A stretch of DNA of 64,000 bases from Helicobacter acinonychis (GCF_900461455.1 NZ_UGIA01000001.1:620001-684000); one strand, 5' to 3'. Numbered from the stretch's first letter, positions 47,917 through 59,293 are shown. A program made the numbers and translations. Notes: generated by a model not told the origin, from the sequence alone.

Positions 47917-49731
47917 CTAATCAATCTTTAAAATCGCCAAAAATACATCTTGGGGAAGCTCTACCTTACCGATAGCTTTCATGCGTTTCTTGCCTTCTTT
48001 TTGCTTTTCTAAAAGTTTTCTTTTTCGTGTAATATCGCCCCCATAACACTTAGCCGTTACATTCTTACCAACGGATTTGATTGTCTCTCTAGCGATGATT
48101 TTATTCCCCACGCTCGCCTGGATAGCGACTTCAAAAAGTTGGTGCGGAATAAGCTCTTTCATCGCTTCCACTAAAGCTCGCCCCTTTTCATACGCCTTAT
48201 TTTTATCTATAATGATAGAAAGTGCATCCACTATATCGCCTGCCACCCTCACATCTAATTTCACCAAGTTAGCTTCTCTGTTTTCTATGGGCTCATAATC
48301 AAAGCTCGCATACCCTTTAGTGCAAGATTTGAGCTTGTCATAAAAATCCATCACAATTTCATTGCTAGGTAAGGAATAAGTGAGCATGACACGAGACTGG
48401 TTTAAATATTCCATTTTTTCTTGAATACCTCTTTTATTATTCAATAACTGCATTAAATTACCCAAAAATTCGCTAGGCGTGATAATTGTGGCTCTCACGA
48501 AAGGCTCTTTGATGCAAGCGATATGATTTTCAGGGGGTAATTCGCTAGGGTTTTGGACATATTTAATACTATTATCGGTTAAATGCACTTCATAGACCAC
48601 CGTGGGAGCGGTAGCGATGAGGTTAAGGCTAAATTCCCTCTCTAACCTTTCTTTTATCACTTCCATATGCAATAGTCCTAAAAAGCCCACCCTAAAACCA
48701 AAGCCAAGCGCCACCGAGCTTTCAGGCTCAAAATTTAAAGCGCAATCGTTAAGCTGGAGTTTTAATAACGCCTCTCTCAAATCTTCAAACCTGTCCGTTT
48801 CTATAGGATAAATCCCCGCAAACACAAAGGGTTTAGCCGGCATAAAGCCTTCAATGGGTTTAGAGGTAGGGTTCTTAGCGTCTGTGAGCGTATCACCCAC
48901 AGCAATATCAGTAACGCTCTTTAGCCCCAAACTCACAATGCCAATCTCACCGCATTCTAAACTCTTAGTAGGGATTTTTTTTAAAGGGTTAGGGTAATAT
49001 AGCCCTAAAACGCCGTGTTTTTTACCCGTTCCCATCACTAAAATTTCTTGCTCTGTGTTGATATTCCCATCCATGATACGCACCAACGCTAACGCCCCTA
49101 AATAATTATCAAACCATGAATCGTAAATGAGCGCTTTTAAAGGAGCGCTAGCATCACCGCTAGGAGCAGGAATAGTCGTAATGATTTTTTCTAACAAATC
49201 TTTAATGCCAATCTTAGCTTTAGCGCTCACTTCATTAACGCTAGAGCAATCAATCCCTATGGTGTCTTCTATATCTTGTTTGACTTCCAAAACATTCGCA
49301 TTCGGCAAATCAATTTTATTGATCACCGGTAAAATTTCTAAATGATTGTCTAAAGCGATATAAGTGTTTGCAATGGTTTGCGCTTCCACGCCTTGAGTGG
49401 CATCTACCACTAATAACGCCCCCTCGCACGAACACAGAGAGCGAGACACTTCATAGCTAAAATCCACATGCCCTGGAGTGTCAATGAGGTTTAACACATA
49501 ATCTTCCCCCTTAAGCGTGTAATTTAAGCGCACGCTTTGAGCTTTAATCGTAATACCCCTTTCTTTTTCAATATCCATAGTATCCATCACTTGGCTTGTC
49601 ATTTCTCTATTACTAATAGCATTGCATTCAGCGATCAAGCAATCCGCTAAAGTGCTTTTACCATGGTCAATATGAGCGATAATGGAAAAATTGCGGATAT
49701 TTTTCATAGGCGTTGGCGTCGTTGGTTTCAT
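47917..49731 (-). CDS. lepA: Elongation factor 4 (LepA)
   Basis: A translational GTPase with G1 [10 protein letters not shown]3 D-T-P-G-H and G4 N-K-I-D, and the LepA-specific C-terminal domain ([14 protein letters not shown] near 565). It acts on stalled ribosomes. Two starts are possible: 49731, whose ATG overlaps the dxs TGA by 4 nt (604 residues), or 49707 (M-K-N-I-R-N-F-S), which gives the usual 596. The coupling overlap supports the first; family length supports the second. Corresponds to HP0355. Confidence 0.95.
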   Translation of the reverse strand: MKPTTPTPMKNIRNFSIIAHIDHGKSTLADCLIAECNAISNREMTSQVMDTMDIEKERGITIKAQSVRLNYTLKGEDYVLNLIDTPGHVDFSYEVSRSLCSCEGALLVVDATQGVEAQTIANTYIALDNHLEILPVINKIDLPNANVLEVKQDIEDTIGIDCSSVNEVSAKAKIGIKDLLEKIITTIPAPSGDASAPLKALIYDSWFDNYLGALALVRIMDGNINTEQEILVMGTGKKHGVLGLYYPNPLKKIPTKSLECGEIGIVSLGLKSVTDIAVGDTLTDAKNPTSKPIEGFMPAKPFVFAGIYPIETDRFEDLREALLKLQLNDCALNFEPESSVALGFGFRVGFLGLLHMEVIKERLEREFSLNLIATAPTVVYEVHLTDNSIKYVQNPSELPPENHIACIKEPFVRATIITPSEFLGNLMQLLNNKRGIQEKMEYLNQSRVMLTYSLPSNEIVMDFYDKLKSCTKGYASFDYEPIENREANLVKLDVRVAGDIVDALSIIIDKNKAYEKGRALVEAMKELIPHQLFEVAIQASVGNKIIARETIKSVGKNVTAKCYGGDITRKRKLLEKQKEGKKRMKAIGKVELPQDVFLAILKID

Positions 49732-51584
49732 TTCTCTTGTCCTAAATCTTTTAAAATGGCGTCAGTCAAACTCTCTGTATCTAAGCCTAAGGATTTTTCC
49801 ACTAAAGCGGTGTTCCCATGCATGACAAATTCATCAACAATTTCAAAGCTTTTAACAGGCTTTAATATATTTTGTTCGCTCAAAAACTCTAAAATCGCAC
49901 TAGCCACCCCCCCAAGCTTGTAATTATCGCTAAAAACATAGAGCTTTTTATAAGGCGCGACAATTGAGCTTAAATTGTGATCTAAAGGTTTAAGGAATCT
50001 CAAGTCTAAAAGAGCGCACTCTATGTTTTTTTCTTTTAAAGCCAATTGGACTAAATAAGCCCTCCCTACGCCATTACCATAGCCAATGAGCAAAATTTCG
50101 CCCTCTTTTTGTAATAATTCGCTTTGCCCTAAAACAAATCCGCTAGGCTCAAAAACCCCCTCTTTTAATACAAACGATCCCCTAGGGTAGCGGAACGCGC
50201 AAGGGCTTAAATCGTATTCATTAGCAAAATGCACGGCGTTTTTTAAAGTCTCATTATCTCGTGGGGCAAAAATGACCATGTTGGGGATAGAGCGCAAATA
50301 CGACACATCTAAAAGGCCTTGGTGCGTCTCACCATCTTCACCCACAATCCCAGCTCTGTCAATAGCTAATTTAATCGGCAAACTAGAAATGCAAGCGTCA
50401 TGCACAATGGAATCATAAGCTCTCTGTAAAAAAGTAGAATAGATGCTCACAAAAGGTTTAAACCCTTCTTTAGCCATAGCGCTGCTAGAGGTTAAGGCAT
50501 GCTGTTCAGCGATAGCGACATCAAAAAAACGCAAAGGGTAAGCGTCAATGAGCTTGTCTAACCCTGTGCCGCTAGGCATCGCAGCGGTTACGCCTACGAT
50601 TTTGTCATCTTTCTTGGCTAATTCTAAAAGGGTGTTAGAATAGATTTCAGTGGGCGATAAAATCGCGCTTTTAGTTTTTTTAGACATGCCGGTATCCAAA
50701 TCAAAAGGCCCTACCCCATGCCATTTTTCATACCGCCCTTCAGCGATTTTATAGCCTTTACCCTTTAAGGTTTGTGCATGAATAAGCACCGGTTCTTTAA
50801 GCTCTCTAGCTAATTTTAAGGTTTCAATAATCGTGCTTAAATCATGCCCATTAATAGGCCCTATGTAGTTAATGCCTAATTCTTCAAAAAACACGCCTGG
50901 GGTGATGAGTTTAAAAGATTCTTCAAAACGGCTCACTAAATAATTCACGCTTTCAGGTAAGGTGTTTAAGATTTTTTTCACTTTAGAGCGGAAAGACTGA
51001 TAAAACGGACCTTTCATGAGCTGGCTAAGGGCTTTGGATAAGGCTCCAATAGGCGTGCTGATACTCATTTCATTATCATTTAATATCATAATCATGGGGT
51101 ATTTCCTATCGCCTAGCTCGTTTAAGGCTTCATAAAAAATCCCAGCGCTAATACTCCCATCGCCTAATAAAGCGATAGGCATGCCTAGTTCTTGTTTCAA
51201 ACGAAAGGCTTTCGCCACCCCCACGCCCACAGAAACCGAAGTGGAGCTATGCCCAGCGATGAAATAATCGTATGCACTCTCGCTGGGTTTAGTAAAACCG
51301 CTCAAACCTTTAAATTGCCTTAAAGTGCTAAAGCTTTCAAAACGACCAGTTAAAAGCTTGTGGGCGTAAGCTTGATGCGAAGTGTCAAAAATAAAAGGGT
51401 TTTTTTGGCAATCAAATAAGGCATGCATGCCCACAATAAGCTCTACAGCCCCTAAAGAGGAGCTTAAATGCCCCCCATTAGTGCTCACCACTTCTAAAAT
51501 ACGCTCCCGCAGTGTTTGGCACACTGCTTCCAAGCTTGCAATATCATTAGGGTTTAAATCAAAAGTTTTATTTTGCAAAATCAC
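49728..51584 (-). CDS. dxs: 1-deoxy-D-xylulose-5-phosphate synthase
   Basis: A 618-residue thiamine-diphosphate enzyme with the motif G-D-G-S-I-S-A-G near 142-149 and N-D-N-E-M-S-I near 170. The transketolase-like C-terminal half includes [15 protein letters not shown]. It condenses pyruvate and glyceraldehyde 3-phosphate, the first step of the MEP isoprenoid pathway. It overlaps fliH by 4 nt and lepA by 4 nt, so a metabolic gene sits inside a flagellar operon. Corresponds to HP0354. Confidence 0.96.
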   Translation of the reverse strand: MILQNKTFDLNPNDIASLEAVCQTLRERILEVVSTNGGHLSSSLGAVELIVGMHALFDCQKNPFIFDTSHQAYAHKLLTGRFESFSTLRQFKGLSGFTKPSESAYDYFIAGHSSTSVSVGVGVAKAFRLKQELGMPIALLGDGSISAGIFYEALNELGDRKYPMIMILNDNEMSISTPIGALSKALSQLMKGPFYQSFRSKVKKILNTLPESVNYLVSRFEESFKLITPGVFFEELGINYIGPINGHDLSTIIETLKLARELKEPVLIHAQTLKGKGYKIAEGRYEKWHGVGPFDLDTGMSKKTKSAILSPTEIYSNTLLELAKKDDKIVGVTAAMPSGTGLDKLIDAYPLRFFDVAIAEQHALTSSSAMAKEGFKPFVSIYSTFLQRAYDSIVHDACISSLPIKLAIDRAGIVGEDGETHQGLLDVSYLRSIPNMVIFAPRDNETLKNAVHFANEYDLSPCAFRYPRGSFVLKEGVFEPSGFVLGQSELLQKEGEILLIGYGNGVGRAYLVQLALKEKNIECALLDLRFLKPLDHNLSSIVAPYKKLYVFSDNYKLGGVASAILEFLSEQNILKPVKSFEIVDEFVMHGNTALVEKSLGLDTESLTDAILKDLGQEK

Positions 51585-52351
51585 ACCTTAAAATTATCCA
51601 AAACGCTTTCTTTAAGCGTTCTAAAGCGCTCCATTAAACTCCCATCAAGGCTCCCATTAGAACTAGTGATCATAACGCCTCCTTTAGAAATAGCCTCATT
51701 ACTCTCTAATTTGATTTTGGAAGCGTTTTGTAAATGCTCGTTTAAATAAGGATAATCCAAAGGATTGACTTTTAAATGAATATCCGTTGCGTCTAAAACA
51801 CTTTTTAATAGCTCTTCAGCCAAAGCGAGAGCCACTTTTTGGCTGTTGTCTTCCACTTCTTTAAGGATCACTTCTTTAGCCATATCTATCGCAATCGCGC
51901 TCAGTTCTTTTTCTAAAGCCATTAAATGATTTTCTGAACTTTTCATTTTTTCATCTAAAGCGGTGATCGCATGCAAAAGCTGGTTTTTTTCTTCATTCAC
52001 GCCGTGAGTGAGCTCGTTACGCATTTTTTCTTCGCCCTCTTTAAAGCCGATTTTATAGCCATCGTTTTTAGCGTTTTCAATCAAAGATTTGCTCTCTTCT
52101 TGAGCTTTTTCAAATTGCATTTGCAATTTCACCAAATGGCTTGAAAGCTCATCGGTTTTTTTCAATAAACAATCTATCAAATCATTTTCTATCACTTTTT
52201 TTTCCAAAGGCTCTTGTGAGATAGGCGTTTCTAAAGAAGCGTGATTGGGGTTAGTTTTAGGGGGTAAATTCGCCATACTCTTAAATTCGTATTTTTGAAT
52301 GTCATGTTTATTCAAATGGTCTTTTTGGATCAAATTTTTACGGCTATTCAA
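51581..52351 (-). CDS. fliH: Flagellar export ATPase regulator FliH
   Basis: A 256-residue protein with a long charged coiled-coil middle (about 60-150) and a C-terminal FliH/HrpE domain (E-V-I-L-K-E-V near 159, ending F-K-V). The family's glycine-repeat region is poorly developed. FliH binds the FliI ATPase and couples it to the export gate. Overlaps fliG by 8 nt and dxs by 4 nt. Corresponds to HP0353. Confidence 0.92.
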   Translation of the reverse strand: MNSRKNLIQKDHLNKHDIQKYEFKSMANLPPKTNPNHASLETPISQEPLEKKVIENDLIDCLLKKTDELSSHLVKLQMQFEKAQEESKSLIENAKNDGYKIGFKEGEEKMRNELTHGVNEEKNQLLHAITALDEKMKSSENHLMALEKELSAIAIDMAKEVILKEVEDNSQKVALALAEELLKSVLDATDIHLKVNPLDYPYLNEHLQNASKIKLESNEAISKGGVMITSSNGSLDGSLMERFRTLKESVLDNFKV

Positions 52352-53375
52352 CGATATCTTCCTCTTCGTCCGTTTGGATCACGCCTTTTTCTTGCAAGCT
52401 TTGCACGATTTCAATGATCTTTCTTTGAGCCACATCCACATCTTTGATTTTAACCGCCCCTAAATATTGCATTTCTTCTACAAATTGCTCTGCTGCTCTG
52501 CTACTCATGTTGTTTAAGAATTTATCGGTTAAATCTTTCGTGGAAGTTTTTAAAGCCAAAGACAAGTCTTTTTTATCGGCTACTTTTAAAATCTCTCTGA
52601 TGGCGAAATTATCCAATTTCACAATGTCTTCAAAAGTGAACATCATTTCTTTAATCGCACCGGCAAGTTTGTTATCCACGCTTTCAATGCGAGCGAGCGT
52701 GGTTTTAGCGCTCTTTTGGCCTAAGCGGTTAAAGATTTCAGCTACCGCTCTTAAGCCGCCCACTTCAATTTTATAGCTGGTGAGCGATTCTAATTTATTT
52801 TCTAACACAGTGGAAACCCTTTTAACCACTTGAGGCGATATGTCGCCTAAATTCGCCATTCTAATAGAAATCTCGGCTTTCATTTCATCAGGGAAATAGC
52901 TCAAGGTTTCAGCTGCATTGGGGGCTTCCATGTGGGCTAAAATCAAGGCGATGGTTTGAGGGTGTTCGTTAATGATGAAATCAGCGAGTTGTTGAGATTT
53001 GATCTTGCTTAAATAAGCGAAATTCTTTTGCGTTTGCAAGCTTTTAGTGAGTTTGTCCATCACTTTTTTGGCTTCTTCGCTCCCTAAAGTCCTAGTTAAA
53101 AGCTCTCTAGCGTATTCTAAACCGCCGGTATTGATGTATTGGTTGGATTGGAAAATCGCAAAAAATTCCTCTAAAACCGCCGCACCGATTTGCTTGTCTG
53201 TGCCGTTTAATTGCACGATTTGTTTAGAAATTTCTGTAATGGAGTCAATGTCTAAATGCCTTAAAATCTCGCCTGTGGTATCTTCGCCCACTTGAATGAG
53301 TAAAATGGCGATTTTTTCACTCATAGAAAGTTCGTCTAATTGCATTTTTTGTTTAGGGGTGAGCTTGATTGCCAT
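52344..53375 (-). CDS. fliG: Flagellar motor switch protein FliG
   Basis: A 343-residue FliG with N, middle (E-H-P-Q-T-I-A-L-I-L near 132-141, the E-H-P-Q motif binding FliM) and C-terminal torque domains (charged helix with F-E-D-I-V-K-L-D-N-F-A-I-R near 244). It forms the rotor ring with FliF below and FliM above. It lies 39 bp after fliF. Corresponds to HP0352. Confidence 0.96.
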   Translation of the reverse strand: MAIKLTPKQKMQLDELSMSEKIAILLIQVGEDTTGEILRHLDIDSITEISKQIVQLNGTDKQIGAAVLEEFFAIFQSNQYINTGGLEYARELLTRTLGSEEAKKVMDKLTKSLQTQKNFAYLSKIKSQQLADFIINEHPQTIALILAHMEAPNAAETLSYFPDEMKAEISIRMANLGDISPQVVKRVSTVLENKLESLTSYKIEVGGLRAVAEIFNRLGQKSAKTTLARIESVDNKLAGAIKEMMFTFEDIVKLDNFAIREILKVADKKDLSLALKTSTKDLTDKFLNNMSSRAAEQFVEEMQYLGAVKIKDVDVAQRKIIEIVQSLQEKGVIQTDEEEDIVE

Positions 53376-53414
53376 TTTTAGCCTTTATCTTTAACCTTTA
53401 TACTTTAGCCTTTT

Positions 53415-55118
53415 TTAACCTTTGATGCCGTCTGAAGAAATTTCATCTTTGATTAAGAGTTTAAAGAGCATTGCAATTTCATCAGGGCGCTCTTTAAGGG
53501 TCCCTCTAATCTTTTCTAAAATAATTTCATATCTTACTTCTTCTTCGCTAAAGGTTGCATTAAGCCCTAATTGATCTTCTACTTTCTTTTTCAAATCGCC
53601 CAATTTATTCATTTCATCTTCTTCTTCATCCATTTCTTCAAACATGGATTTCACTTCCTTATCTTCATCAGGCACCACTTCTAGCATACGCTCGCTGAAA
53701 GGCACAATCACTTTTTTATAGAAGATGAAGAGCACCACAAACACCAAAAGATACTTGATTAAAGGCGTAAAAGATCCTAATATTTTTTGGGTTTTATGCA
53801 TGATTTTTTCGCCAAAAGTGGCGTTATCAATCGTAGGGATTATGGGGTTGAATTCAAAATTACTCACTGCCACATCATCGCCTCTATTTTGGTTATAGCC
53901 AATGGCTTGTTTCACTAGGGCGTTGATTTTTTTAAGCGCTTCATCACTCAAGGGTTCATATTCTAAAGCGTTTGTCCCATCTTTAAGTGCAATTTTATAC
54001 TTGCCATCTACCACAACCGCCGCATTCAAGCGCACCAAAGTGCCAAACTCGCCCTTAATTTCGCTAATGGTTTTACCCACTTCATAATTGGTCGTGTTTT
54101 GGGACTTTTCGTATTTTTCTTGATCTTTATTGTCCTTTAATCCTTGCACAGGACCGATATTGCTCACAACTCCAGGCACACCGCCGACTTGCTTTTTAGG
54201 AGCACCTTCTTTTTTTTCTTCTAAATTTTGCTCGCTCCTTACGACATTATTAGGATCAAAAGTCTCTTTGGTGCTTTTCTTTTGGCTGAAATCAAACTCC
54301 GCATTGACCCTTGCGACCACCTTGTTTTTACCCCCCACAATAGGGGCTAAAATATTGACGATCTTACTTTCTAAAATGTTTTCAAAATTTTGTTTGTAGT
54401 GCAATTGCTCTAGGGCTAATTCTTTGGAATTTTCTAAAATATCGCCCTCGCCTAATGGCTCGCCATTTTCATTCACGATTTTCACATTCTCTATCGTGAG
54501 TTTAGGCACAGCCGCAGCGATCAAGTTTTTAATCCCTAGAATTTGAGTGGGCGAGAGCCTCATATCAGGCTTAAGCTTGAGCATCACTGAAGCGCTTGGA
54601 GGGACTTCTTTAGCGACAAACACGCTGTCTTTAGGGATTGCAATATGCACATTGGCTTTAAGGATAGGATTTAAGCTTTCAATCGTGCGCGACAATTCGC
54701 CCTCAATAGCGCGGATGAGTTTGACATTTTGATCAAAATCAGTCGCCCCAAAGTCTTTAGAATCAAAAATTTCAAAACCCACTTTACTCGTTTTAGGGAT
54801 CCCTTGAGAAGCTAAAGTGATCCTTTCTTCATAGACTTTATCTTTAGGGATGAGAATAGTGTCGTCTTTGGAGACTTTATAAGGGATTTGGTTTTGTTGG
54901 AGGTACTGCAAGATTAGAGCGTTATCGCTAGGATCCAAGCCTTCAAATAAAACCCCATAACCCCCTTGTACATAGCCTTTTTCCTTAAAAGGATAGAGCA
55001 ATAAAAACACGATCAAAGCCGTGATCAAAACCCCCATTGCAATCAGGGCGATTTTTTGCTTTTTATTGAGTTTGATGAAAAAATCAACAATCCGTTGCAA
55101 TAATATCTTTAAATCCAA
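53415..55118 (-). CDS. fliF: Flagellar MS-ring protein FliF
   Basis: A 567-residue FliF. Two transmembrane helices (about 23-45 and 450-470) enclose a periplasmic region with two ring-building motifs. The acidic C-terminal tail (about 490-560) binds FliG. The central low-complexity loop (about 290-340) carries G-G-V-P-G-V-V-S-N. First gene of the fliF-fliG-fliH-dxs-lepA run and the base on which the export apparatus assembles. Corresponds to HP0351. Confidence 0.96.
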   Translation of the reverse strand: MDLKILLQRIVDFFIKLNKKQKIALIAMGVLITALIVFLLLYPFKEKGYVQGGYGVLFEGLDPSDNALILQYLQQNQIPYKVSKDDTILIPKDKVYEERITLASQGIPKTSKVGFEIFDSKDFGATDFDQNVKLIRAIEGELSRTIESLNPILKANVHIAIPKDSVFVAKEVPPSASVMLKLKPDMRLSPTQILGIKNLIAAAVPKLTIENVKIVNENGEPLGEGDILENSKELALEQLHYKQNFENILESKIVNILAPIVGGKNKVVARVNAEFDFSQKKSTKETFDPNNVVRSEQNLEEKKEGAPKKQVGGVPGVVSNIGPVQGLKDNKDQEKYEKSQNTTNYEVGKTISEIKGEFGTLVRLNAAVVVDGKYKIALKDGTNALEYEPLSDEALKKINALVKQAIGYNQNRGDDVAVSNFEFNPIIPTIDNATFGEKIMHKTQKILGSFTPLIKYLLVFVVLFIFYKKVIVPFSERMLEVVPDEDKEVKSMFEEMDEEEDEMNKLGDLKKKVEDQLGLNATFSEEEVRYEIILEKIRGTLKERPDEIAMLFKLLIKDEISSDGIKG

Positions 55119-55166
55119 TATTAAAACCTCGATAAATTTTTCATTCTTTTAAGCCGTTTGTTGGAA

Positions 55167-55835
55167 TCAAATTCTCTTAAACACGCTCAAATAAATCCCT
55201 ATGGAAAAACAAGCCCCTAACGCCCCCAAACAAAACCCTCCTAAAACACTGCTAAAAGACGCCCCTAAAACAATCAGCACCAACCCTATTAAAAGAATCA
55301 AACCAAATAAGCCATAAGTCAGAATATTTTGGAGCGTTTTGTGGGCGATAAAATAAGGTATCAATAAAATAAGCAACCCATAAAAAAGGGCTAAAGAAAG
55401 TGCATAGGAGTTTGGCAAGTTAGTGCTGTACGAAAGCCACTGAATGGAATGCGTAAAAAGGTGTTTTAAAGATTCTAAAAGGGCTTCAAATATCACCACA
55501 CTTAACACTAACCACACCCCAAGCGCTAAATTTCTGCGATAAAGACTTAAAAACACCCCCACTAACAAGCTAAAGGGCAACACGAATTGAGAATAGCCTA
55601 AAAAAGCGATGCGTTGGAGTATAAAATCTAATGCGGAGCCGGAATTAACAGAGCTTGAATGCACTAAATTAAAAATGGCATTATCCATTGAATTGGTGTA
55701 ATCAAAAAAAACCAAGCCAATGATAATCGTAAAAAGCACGCTAAAAAATCCCCCTAAAAGAAAAAGGGCTTTCACTTGCAATAAAAAGAATGGTTTGGGT
55801 TGTATAGAAACATTTTTGAAAGAATTTTCAGCCAT
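55167..55835 (-). CDS. Multi-pass membrane protein with PAP2-like layout (HP0350-like)
   Basis: A 222-residue protein with about six hydrophobic helices. The order of features recalls a PAP2 phosphatase: L-K-H-L-F near 119 (for K-x6-R-P), L-P-N-S-Y-A-L near 140 (for S-G-H) and G-A-S-F-S-S-V-L-G-G near 191 (for S-R-x5-H). The catalytic Arg and His residues are missing, however. It may be a pseudo-enzyme or an unrelated polytopic protein. It precedes fliF by 48 bp on the same strand. Function unknown. Confidence 0.65.
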   Translation of the reverse strand: MAENSFKNVSIQPKPFFLLQVKALFLLGGFFSVLFTIIIGLVFFDYTNSMDNAIFNLVHSSSVNSGSALDFILQRIAFLGYSQFVLPFSLLVGVFLSLYRRNLALGVWLVLSVVIFEALLESLKHLFTHSIQWLSYSTNLPNSYALSLALFYGLLILLIPYFIAHKTLQNILTYGLFGLILLIGLVLIVLGASFSSVLGGFCLGALGACFSIGIYLSVFKRI

Positions 55836-55999
55836 TACTTAAAACCCTTTTAGCCAGCTAATCAAAAACTTATACTATAGCACCAAGAACAAAAACGCCT
55901 CTTTAGAGGGTTTAAACAAGGATTTAAACGCATAAGATCTCTTTAATTCTAGTCAAACCTAGCTAATAAGAAACTGAAAAATCGCCCTTGTGTGGGTTA

Positions 56000-56015
56000 T
56001 TTTTTTTTTTTTTTT
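56000..56015 (+). repeat. Homopolymer of 16 T upstream of pyrG
   Basis: A T16 tract in the 281-bp gap between HP0350 and pyrG, 102 bp before the pyrG start. Such tracts change length by slippage in Helicobacter and can alter promoter spacing. A TACAAT box lies at 56079-56084 and a TATAAAAT at 56091-56098. The rest of the gap holds nothing else recognisable. Confidence 0.85.
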
Positions 56016-56117
56016 GAAATGGCTTTAGTTTTTGCCCTCTTTTAAAGCTTTTTAAAAGCTTTTTAACCCTTTTTAGATTACAATTTGCGATATAAAATCA
56101 AAGGAACGCATTAATTT

Positions 56118-57734
56118 ATGGATAGAGCCAAATTTATATTCGTTACAGGGGGTGTGTTAAGCTCTCTAGGGAAAGGGATTTCATCTTCTTCAATCGCTAC
56201 GCTTTTACAGCATTGCAATTATCAGGTTTCTATTTTAAAGATTGACCCTTATATTAATATTGACCCAGGCACCATGAGCCCTTTAGAGCATGGGGAAGTG
56301 TTTGTGACAAGCGATGGTGCTGAAACGGATTTAGACATAGGGCATTATGAGCGCTTTTTAAACAGGAATTTAACCCGGTTGAATAATTTCACTACTGGGC
56401 AGATTTTTTCAAGCGTGATAGAGAATGAAAGGAAAGGGGAATATTTAGGCAAGACCATTCAAATCGTCCCCCATGTTACCGATGAGATTAAAAGGCGTAT
56501 TAAAAGCACGGCTAAAGGGTTGGATTTTTTAATCGTGGAAGTGGGTGGTACTGTGGGCGATATGGAGGGCATGTTTTATTTAGAGGCGATCCGTCAGCTT
56601 AAACTAGAATTAGGGAATGAAAAAGTCATCAATGTGCATGTAACCTTAATCCCTTATATCCAAACCACTAACGAATTGAAAACCAAGCCCACGCAGCATT
56701 CTGTCCAAGAATTACGACGCCTTGGCGTAACCCCTCAAATCATTTTAGCTAGATCGCCAAAACCTTTGGGTAAAGAATTAAAAAAGAAAATCGCCTTGAG
56801 TTGCGATGTGGAGCAAGACAGCGTGATTGTGGCCACAGACACTAAAAGCATTTACGCATGCCCTATTCTTTTCTTACAAGAAGGCATTTTAACTCCCATT
56901 GCAAGACGCTTTAATTTGAATAAGTTGCACCCTAAAATGGCGGCATGGAACACTCTAGTAGAAAAGATTATCGCTCCTAAACACAAAGTCAAAATCGGTT
57001 TTGTGGGTAAGTATTTAAGCTTGAAAGAATCTTATAAATCCTTGATTGAAGCCTTAATCCATGCAGGGGCGCATTTGGATACGCAAGTCAATATTGAATG
57101 GCTAGATAGCGAGAATTTTAATGAAGAGACCAATTTAGAGGGCGTTGATGCGATTTTAGTGCCGGGGGGCTTTGGAGAAAGGGGGATTGAAGGCAAAATT
57201 TGCGCCATTCAAAGAGCGAGATTAGAAAAACTCCCCTTTTTAGGGATTTGTTTGGGCATGCAATTAGCGATTGTTGAATTTTGTAGGAATGTTTTGGGTT
57301 TAAAAGGGGCTAATTCTACGGAGTTTAACCAACGCTGCGAATATCCTGTAGTGTATTTGATTGAAGATTTTATGGATCAAAACCACCAAAAACAAGTGCG
57401 TACCTATAATTCGCCTTTGGGTGGCACCATGCGATTAGGCGAATACGAATGCGAAATTATGCCTAACAGCTTACTGGAAAAAGCCTATAAAAAACCAAGC
57501 ATTAAAGAAAGACACCGCCATCGCTATGAAATCAACCCCAAATACCGCCAAGAGTGGGAAAATAAAGGCTTGAAAGTGGTGGGTTTTGGGGCAAATCATT
57601 TGATTGAAGCGATTGAATTAGAAGATCACCCTTTCTTTGTAGGGGTGCAATTCCACCCAGAATTCACTTCTAGGCTGCAAAGCCCTAACCCTATTATTTT
57701 GGATTTCATTAAGAGCACTCTTTTTAAATCCTAA
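56118..57734 (+). CDS. pyrG: CTP synthase
   Basis: A 538-residue CTP synthase. The N-terminal synthase domain starts with [12 protein letters not shown] (10-21) and contains the K-I-D-P-Y-I-N motif near 41. The C-terminal class I glutaminase has L-G-I-C-L-G-M-Q (nucleophile Cys near 378) and a late H-P-E-F pair. It aminates UTP to CTP with glutamine. An AAAGGA site precedes the ATG. Alone at the head of pyrG-recJ-rluD. Corresponds to HP0349. Confidence 0.97.
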   Translation: MDRAKFIFVTGGVLSSLGKGISSSSIATLLQHCNYQVSILKIDPYINIDPGTMSPLEHGEVFVTSDGAETDLDIGHYERFLNRNLTRLNNFTTGQIFSSVIENERKGEYLGKTIQIVPHVTDEIKRRIKSTAKGLDFLIVEVGGTVGDMEGMFYLEAIRQLKLELGNEKVINVHVTLIPYIQTTNELKTKPTQHSVQELRRLGVTPQIILARSPKPLGKELKKKIALSCDVEQDSVIVATDTKSIYACPILFLQEGILTPIARRFNLNKLHPKMAAWNTLVEKIIAPKHKVKIGFVGKYLSLKESYKSLIEALIHAGAHLDTQVNIEWLDSENFNEETNLEGVDAILVPGGFGERGIEGKICAIQRARLEKLPFLGICLGMQLAIVEFCRNVLGLKGANSTEFNQRCEYPVVYLIEDFMDQNHQKQVRTYNSPLGGTMRLGEYECEIMPNSLLEKAYKKPSIKERHRHRYEINPKYRQEWENKGLKVVGFGANHLIEAIELEDHPFFVGVQFHPEFTSRLQSPNPIILDFIKSTLFKS

Positions 57735-57742
57735 CCTAAACA

Positions 57743-59293
57743 ATGAAACAAAAGCTTGAAGCTCAAATTAAAGAGCGAGTGGCTTCTATCGCTTATAGTG
57801 AAAAAGGGTTTCCTAGCCCCTTTTTGTTTAAAGACTTGAAAAAAGCCGCACTCAAAATCATAGAAGCGATGGAAAAATATACAGAGATTTTAGTCGTGGG
57901 CGATTATGACGCTGATGGCGTGATTAGCTCCACTATCATGGCAAAATTCTTTGCGAGTTTAAATTATAAGCATGTCCATGTTGCGATCCCCAATCGTTTT
58001 ATGGATGGCTATGGGATTTCTAAACAATTTTTAGAAAAATACCATGCCCCTTTGATCATCACGGTGGATAATGGGATCAATGCCTTTGAAGCCGCACGAT
58101 TTTGCAAAGAAAAAAACTACACCCTTATCATCACGGATCACCATTGCTTACAAAATAATGAAGTCCCAGACGCTTATGCTGTAATCAACCCCCAGCAACC
58201 AGATTGTCATTTTATCCAAAAAGAAGTGTGTGGGGCGTTAGTAGCGTTTTATTTGTGCTATGGTATCCACCAACTTTTAAAAAAAGAAAAAAGCCATTCT
58301 AGTGAGTTATTGTGTTTAGTGGGCGTGGCGACTATCGCTGATATGATGCCTTTGACTTTTTTTAACCGCTTTTTGGTTTCTAAAGCCTTGTATTTTTTAC
58401 AAAAAGAACCTTTAGGAGCGATAGGGTTTTTGCGCCAAAAAGAAGTTTTTAGAAAACGCTCTTTAAAAACAAGCGATATTTCTTTTAATATTGCCCCCTT
58501 AATCAACTCCGCAGGGCGCATGCAAGATGCTAGAGTGGCCCTAGATTTTTTAAGCACGAATAATTTGCAAGATTGTTGTTTTTTGTATGAACGCTTGAAA
58601 GCATGCAATAATGAACGAAAAATAACCCAACAACAGGTTTTTGAAGAAGCCTTTAAGCATGCGTTGGTTGGGGAAAAAATCATCATCGCTCTTAAGGATA
58701 ATTGGCATGAGGGCGTGCTTGGGATTGTGGCTTCAAAATTAGTGGAAGCCACTCAAAAGCCAAGCCTAGTTTTTACTTTTAAAGAAGGGGCGTATAAGGG
58801 GAGTGGGCGCAGCTCTCAAAATGTTGATTTGATTGACGCTTTGAATGGGGTTTCTTCTTTATTATTGGGCTATGGGGGGCATAGACAAGCATGCGGTTTG
58901 AGCGTTGAAAAAAATAATATGGTCTCACTCTTTGAAACTTTAGAAAATTTTGATTTTAAAGTCTTGCCTTTTTGTGAAAAAGAACCCCCTTTGATATTAC
59001 GCTTAAAAGACATTGACAAAGAGCTTTTAGAGATTATAGAAATGGGCGAACCTTATGGGCAAGAAAACCCTGAACCCTTATTCCAAGCACAAAATTTAGA
59101 AGTCATAGAAGAAAAAATCATCAAAGAAAGCCATCAAGCGTTGCGTTTTAAGGATGAAGAAAGCGTCAAAGACGCTATTTATTTTAACGCTGAGCGGTTT
59201 TTAAAAGTGGGCGAAAAGGTGAGCGTGCTTTTTAGCGTGGAATTAGATGAGTATTCTAATGAGCCTAAAATGTTTGTTAAAAGTTTGTTATAG
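57743..59293 (+). CDS. recJ: Single-stranded-DNA-specific 5'-3' exonuclease RecJ
   Basis: A 516-residue DHH-family nuclease. Metal motifs: D-Y-D-A-D-G near 54-59, D-N-G near 108 and D-H-H near 133-135. The DHHA1 motif G-Y-G-G-H-R-Q-A-C-G-L is near 376-386. It acts in recombination and mismatch-linked repair. 8 bp after pyrG; its TAG shares a base with the GTG start of rluD. Slightly shorter than the enterobacterial enzyme, as usual for epsilonproteobacteria. Corresponds to HP0348. Confidence 0.95.
   Translation: MKQKLEAQIKERVASIAYSEKGFPSPFLFKDLKKAALKIIEAMEKYTEILVVGDYDADGVISSTIMAKFFASLNYKHVHVAIPNRFMDGYGISKQFLEKYHAPLIITVDNGINAFEAARFCKEKNYTLIITDHHCLQNNEVPDAYAVINPQQPDCHFIQKEVCGALVAFYLCYGIHQLLKKEKSHSSELLCLVGVATIADMMPLTFFNRFLVSKALYFLQKEPLGAIGFLRQKEVFRKRSLKTSDISFNIAPLINSAGRMQDARVALDFLSTNNLQDCCFLYERLKACNNERKITQQQVFEEAFKHALVGEKIIIALKDNWHEGVLGIVASKLVEATQKPSLVFTFKEGAYKGSGRSSQNVDLIDALNGVSSLLLGYGGHRQACGLSVEKNNMVSLFETLENFDFKVLPFCEKEPPLILRLKDIDKELLEIIEMGEPYGQENPEPLFQAQNLEVIEEKIIKESHQALRFKDEESVKDAIYFNAERFLKVGEKVSVLFSVELDEYSNEPKMFVKSLL

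Noticed and set aside
58258-58752. 164-residue antisense frame in recJ
   Set aside because: Full overlap with recJ, which has all DHH motifs; the antisense product shows no domain.
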